Below, one piece after another: positions 60,945-64,000 of a stretch of DNA of 64,000 nt. The stretch is from Conexibacter arvalis (GTDB taxonomy: Bacteria; Actinomycetota; Thermoleophilia; Solirubrobacterales; Solirubrobacteraceae), in contig NZ_JACHNU010000007.1 in assembly GCF_014199525.1 (NCBI RefSeq), forward strand, positions 62,001-126,000, read 5' to 3'. The notes under the pieces are model-generated. The model was not told the origin of the DNA. It made no database searches and saw only the letters and a program-made list of their open reading frames with translations. Position numbers and translations under genes: made by a program. Numbering within the stretch: position 1 is the stretch's first letter; each line of letters opens with the position of its first letter.

Positions 60945-63703
60945 AGCCGTTCCTGACACTCCTGCTCGCGGCGCTGGCCGCATGCGCGCTGGCGAGCCCC
61001 GCGAGCGCGAAGTTCGGGATCGCCCCGGGCTTCTCGGCGACGATGCACGATGCGAGCGGCGACGACGTGACGCAGGCGGGCGCGCACCCGAACGCGACGG
61101 TTCACTTCATGCTGAGAACCGCGCTCGACGCGGACGGCAAGACCGTCCCGGACGAGTCGCTCAAGGACGTCACGGTCGAGCTGCCGCGCGGCGTCATCGG
61201 CAACCCGATGGCGACCCCGCGCTGCCGCCACCAGGAGTTCAAGGCGATGAGATGCGGGCCGGAGTCGATCGTCGGGGTCGAGACGCTGCACTTCGCACCG
61301 ATCCCGGGGGTCCCGAGACCGATCGACGCGGCGGTGCCGGTCTACAACCTCGTGCCGCCGGAGGGCGTCGCCGCGCGCTTCGCCTTCCAGGTCACGTCGG
61401 TCGTCGTGATGATCGACGCGCGGGTGCGCAGCGACGGCGACTACCACCTCGTCACCGACCTGCGCGACATCTCGACGGCCCTGCAGGTCTACGGCTCGAC
61501 GCTCACGCTGTGGGGCGTGCCGGCCGACATGAACGGCCCCGGGCCGTTGCGCTTCTACGGCGGCTCGCTCACCTACGGCGGCCCCGGGAGCGGTCCGCGC
61601 AGAGCGTTCCTGAGCAACCCGACCGAGTGCGGGGCGCCGCCGGTCACGCGGATCCGCGTGAGATCGTGGCAGAACCCGCTGCGCAGCACCGGCGCGCTGT
61701 TCGAGGCGGCCGACGGCGTCGACGGCTGCGAGCGGCTGTCGTTCTCCCCGTCGCTCGACCTGCGGCCCGAGAGCCCGCGCGCGGGCGTCGGCTCGCCCTA
61801 CGGCGTGACGATCGAGGTGCCGCAGTCCGACGACCCCGACGGCCTGGCGACGCCGGCCGTCCGCGACGTGTCGGTGACGCTGCCCAAGGGCGTCGCGGTC
61901 TCGCCCTCCTCGGCGCATGGCCTGGTCGGCTGCACCGACGCGCAGGCGGCTCTCGGCAGCCTCGCGCAGCCCGCATGCCCGGCCGCGTCGAAGATCGGCA
62001 CGGTCTCGATCGAGACGCCGCTGCTGGAGGGGCCGCTGACCGGCGCGATCCACCTCGGGCAGCCGAAGTCGATGGACGCGCAGACCGGCGAGATGCTGCG
62101 GACGCTGCTGATCGCCAGCGGCTACGGGGTGACCGTGAAGCTGGAAGGCAAGATCACGCCCGACCCGGTCACCGGTCGGCTGAGAGCGGTCTTCGCCGAC
62201 AACCCGCAGCTGCCGTTCTCGAAGCTGCGGCTGCGCTTCCAGGGCGGTGACCGCGCGCCGCTGACCAACCCGCAGACGTGCGGGACCCACACCACGAGCG
62301 CGACGATCACGTCGTGGGGCGGCCAGAGCGTCACCTCCGACAGCTCGTTCGAGATCACGCAGGACGCGAACGGCGATCCCTGCGCGCCGCTCGGGTTCGC
62401 CCCGTCGTTCAGCGCCGGGACGGCCAGCGCGCAGGCGGGCGCCTTCACGCCCTTCACGCTCACGTTCGGCCGCGACGACGCCCAGCAGGATCTCGGCGAC
62501 CTGACGGTGCAGCTGCCGCCGGGTTTCACCGGCATGCTGGCGAGCGCCGAGCTGTGCGCCGAGGCGCAGGCCGCCGCCGGCACCTGCGGCGAGGCGTCGC
62601 GGATCGGCAGCGCGAGCGTGACCGCCGGAGCGGGCGCGAGCCCCTACCAGCTGTCGGGCCGCGTCTACATCACCGGGCCGTACAGGGGCGCGCCGTTCGG
62701 GATGTCGATCGTCGTGCCGGCACAGGCGGGCCCGTTCGACCTCGGGACCGTCGTCGTCCGCGCCGCGATCGCGGTCGACCGCACGACGGCGGCGCTGCGC
62801 GTCACCTCCGACCCGATGCCGACGATCCTGCAGGGCATCCCGCTGCGGGTGCGGACGGTCTCGATCGCGATCGACCGGCCCGGCTTCATGCTCAACCCGA
62901 CGTCGTGCTCGGAGAAGCGCGTCGAGGCGACGATCCGCTCGGCGCAGGGCGCGGCGGCGAGCGTCGGCTCGCGCTTCCAGGTCGGCGGCTGCCGCGCGCT
63001 TCCCTTCAAGCCGAAGCTCGGGCTGCGGATCGGTGCGAGAGGCCGCACGCGCGGCGGGATCACGACGCCGTTCGCCGCGCGGCTGACGACGCGCCCCGGC
63101 GACGGCAACCTGAGAGCGGTCACGGTGAAGCTGCCGCGGACGCTCAACGCGCGGCTGAACGTCGTCAACGACGCCTGCACGCTCGAGCAGTTCCGTGCGG
63201 GCGAGTGCACGAAGCGGGTCGGCACGGGGACGGCGGTGACGCCCCTGCTGAGAGCGCCGCTGAGCGGACCGGCCTACTTCGTCAGAAACCCGGAGCGCAG
63301 AATCCCCGACCTGATGGTCGCGCTGCGCGGCGAGGTCGAGATCGACCTCACGGGCAGGGTGACGATCCCGCGCGACCTGACGATCAAGACGGCGTTCGAC
63401 ACGATCCCCGACGTCCCGATCACGTCGTTCGCGCTGAGACTGGTCGCCGGCAGACGCGGCCCGCTGTCGACGATCCCGAACATGTGCACGGTCAGATCGA
63501 GACGGGCCTCGCTCGCGACGGTCGACTACCGCGCGCAGAGCGGCAGGTTGATCCGCCGCAGACAGCGGATCGCGGTCGACGGCTGCCCCAAGGCGACGGC
63601 GAAGGGCAAGCGGGACGCCAAGGCGAAGGGCAAGCGGGACGCCAACGCGAAGGGCAGGCGGGACGCCAAGGCGAAGGGCAGGCGCGACGCCAAGGGCCGG
63701 TAG
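60941..63703 (+). CDS. Large secreted repeat-containing protein
   Basis: A 920-aa exported protein with signal peptide MKPFLTLLLAALAACALASP (cleavage after SASA-type residues near 23). The body consists of several related beta-rich modules. Each has a 'DVTVELPRGVIGNP' / 'DVSVTLPKGVAVSP' / 'DLTVQLPPGFTG' / 'AVTVKLPRTLNA' strand followed by a Cys pair and a 'KIGTVSIETPLLEGPLTG'-type segment, so the protein is an internal repeat array of about four units. The C-terminus ends in four 8-residue Lys/Arg repeats. The start is a GTG at 60941, overlapping the upstream stop. No enzymatic motif was seen; a cell-surface structural protein is likely. Confidence 0.72.
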   Translation: MKPFLTLLLAALAACALASPASAKFGIAPGFSATMHDASGDDVTQAGAHPNATVHFMLRTALDADGKTVPDESLKDVTVELPRGVIGNPMATPRCRHQEFKAMRCGPESIVGVETLHFAPIPGVPRPIDAAVPVYNLVPPEGVAARFAFQVTSVVVMIDARVRSDGDYHLVTDLRDISTALQVYGSTLTLWGVPADMNGPGPLRFYGGSLTYGGPGSGPRRAFLSNPTECGAPPVTRIRVRSWQNPLRSTGALFEAADGVDGCERLSFSPSLDLRPESPRAGVGSPYGVTIEVPQSDDPDGLATPAVRDVSVTLPKGVAVSPSSAHGLVGCTDAQAALGSLAQPACPAASKIGTVSIETPLLEGPLTGAIHLGQPKSMDAQTGEMLRTLLIASGYGVTVKLEGKITPDPVTGRLRAVFADNPQLPFSKLRLRFQGGDRAPLTNPQTCGTHTTSATITSWGGQSVTSDSSFEITQDANGDPCAPLGFAPSFSAGTASAQAGAFTPFTLTFGRDDAQQDLGDLTVQLPPGFTGMLASAELCAEAQAAAGTCGEASRIGSASVTAGAGASPYQLSGRVYITGPYRGAPFGMSIVVPAQAGPFDLGTVVVRAAIAVDRTTAALRVTSDPMPTILQGIPLRVRTVSIAIDRPGFMLNPTSCSEKRVEATIRSAQGAAASVGSRFQVGGCRALPFKPKLGLRIGARGRTRGGITTPFAARLTTRPGDGNLRAVTVKLPRTLNARLNVVNDACTLEQFRAGECTKRVGTGTAVTPLLRAPLSGPAYFVRNPERRIPDLMVALRGEVEIDLTGRVTIPRDLTIKTAFDTIPDVPITSFALRLVAGRRGPLSTIPNMCTVRSRRASLATVDYRAQSGRLIRRRQRIAVDGCPKATAKGKRDAKAKGKRDANAKGRRDAKAKGRRDAKGR
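63599..63694 (+). repeat. Four tandem 24-bp repeats encoding a basic tail
   Basis: Units 63599-63622, 63623-63646, 63647-63670 and 63671-63694 encode AKG(K/R)RDA(K/N). They end the large secreted protein and would give it a strongly cationic C-terminus. Confidence 0.85.
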
Positions 63704-63713
63704 CCCGCGCGGC

Positions 63714-64000
63714 TCAGTCGCCCGGCGCCTGGCCGGCGGCGAACAGGTCGATGCCGCGCTCGGCGGCGTCGCGGACGGGGCGCAGCGCCTCGCGCTTGCG
63801 CTCGAACTCGGCCGGCGTGTACGCGTGCACGTCGGCCGCCGCGCCCATCTCGGAGGCGTCCCACAGCGAGCCCGCCTGGTACACGCGCTCCAGCCACGGC
63901 ACGCCGTCGAAGAAGCTGGAGATCAGCACGACGACCCACTCCGGGCCGCGCTCGCGCTGCGGCAGCGCGCCGTGCGCGTCGTCGACGCGGGCGCCGCCGA
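63714..64000 (-). CDS. Nucleotidyltransferase-domain protein, 5'-partial (C-terminal end)
   Basis: The frame is open to the right window edge. The visible 94 residues include EWVVVLISSFFDGVPWLERVY and AADVHAYTPAEFERKREALR, a pattern found in the C-terminal part of small nucleotidyltransferase (MNT/pol-beta-like) proteins. The catalytic N-terminus lies outside the window. An internal ATG at 63929 is not the true start. It is convergent with the large secreted protein, 10 nt away. Confidence 0.6.
   Translation of the reverse strand, partial: GGARVDDAHGALPQRERGPEWVVVLISSFFDGVPWLERVYQAGSLWDASEMGAAADVHAYTPAEFERKREALRPVRDAAERGIDLFAAGQAPGD

Noticed and set aside
58494-60983. 829-aa minus-strand frame opposite the first large secreted protein
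   Set aside because: Shadow frame; the plus strand has a signal peptide and repeated blades.

Overview
The window is 64 kb of very GC-rich, densely packed chromosomal DNA from an actinobacterium. The block rpmE-prfA-prmC-tsaC-wecA followed by atpI-B-E-F-H-A-G-D-C has the same order as in Mycobacterium, here with rpiB and glyA added. Other pointers are an actinobacterial AhpC/AhpD pair, a GH57 branching enzyme next to a GT4 glycogen-synthase-like enzyme, many large secreted proteins and unusually frequent AGA arginine codons. Together these suggest class Thermoleophilia (Solirubrobacterales, Conexibacter-like). That placement is inference; no rRNA gene is present. I found no tRNA, rRNA, CRISPR array, IS element or prophage.

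Layout. 0-4.7 kb: a partial methyltransferase and a glycogen-type pair (GH57 branching enzyme, GT4 synthase) split by a DUF3800 gene. That gene is bracketed by a near-perfect 31-bp repeat of the branching-enzyme 3' end. 4.7-7 kb: ahpC-ahpD divergent from oxyR. 7-9.4 kb: an acyltransferase/ABC-2 exporter operon. 9.5-18.3 kb: acyl-CoA and electron-transfer metabolism (meaB, HAD phosphatase, thiolase, pepA, B12-binding mutase subunit, etfBA, ETF dehydrogenase). 18.4-25.9 kb: a secreted CARDB protein, rpmE-prfA-prmC-tsaC-rpiB-glyA-wecA and a convergent TetR gene. 26-33.7 kb: the complete F1Fo ATP synthase operon. 33.8-40 kb: an M20 peptidase and envelope-glycan genes (LCP transferase, UDP-glucose dehydrogenase, nucleotidyltransferase, sugar-phosphate isomerase). 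40-43.9 kb: a MerR gene with ahcY, then a second archaeal/Thermotoga-type ahcY with an Rrf2 regulator, separated by a tandem palindromic repeat. 43.9-50.2 kb: a second nucleotidyltransferase, CtaG-like protein, comF, hpf, secA. 50.4-52.7 kb: a secreted basic protein and an ECF sigma factor that carries a transmembrane segment and a 287-residue Gly/Arg/Ser tail. 52.8-57.3 kb: prfB, a PLP decarboxylase, nadC, nadA. 57.4-58.5 kb: a MarR gene divergent from a SnoaL-like gene, with three identical-architecture operators between them. 58.6-64 kb: two very large secreted proteins and a partial nucleotidyltransferase.

Genes are often translationally coupled through ATGA, GTGA or TTGA overlaps. Many operon-leading genes have a TANNNT -10-like hexamer only 6-12 nt before the start codon, which suggests frequent leaderless or near-leaderless transcripts. 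The best candidates for new biology are the membrane-anchored sigma factor with its compositionally matched secreted neighbour, the DUF3800 cassette in the branching-enzyme 3' end, the GTTGG-N5-CCAAC triple operator, and the palindromic repeat family that abuts the second ahcY and pepA.
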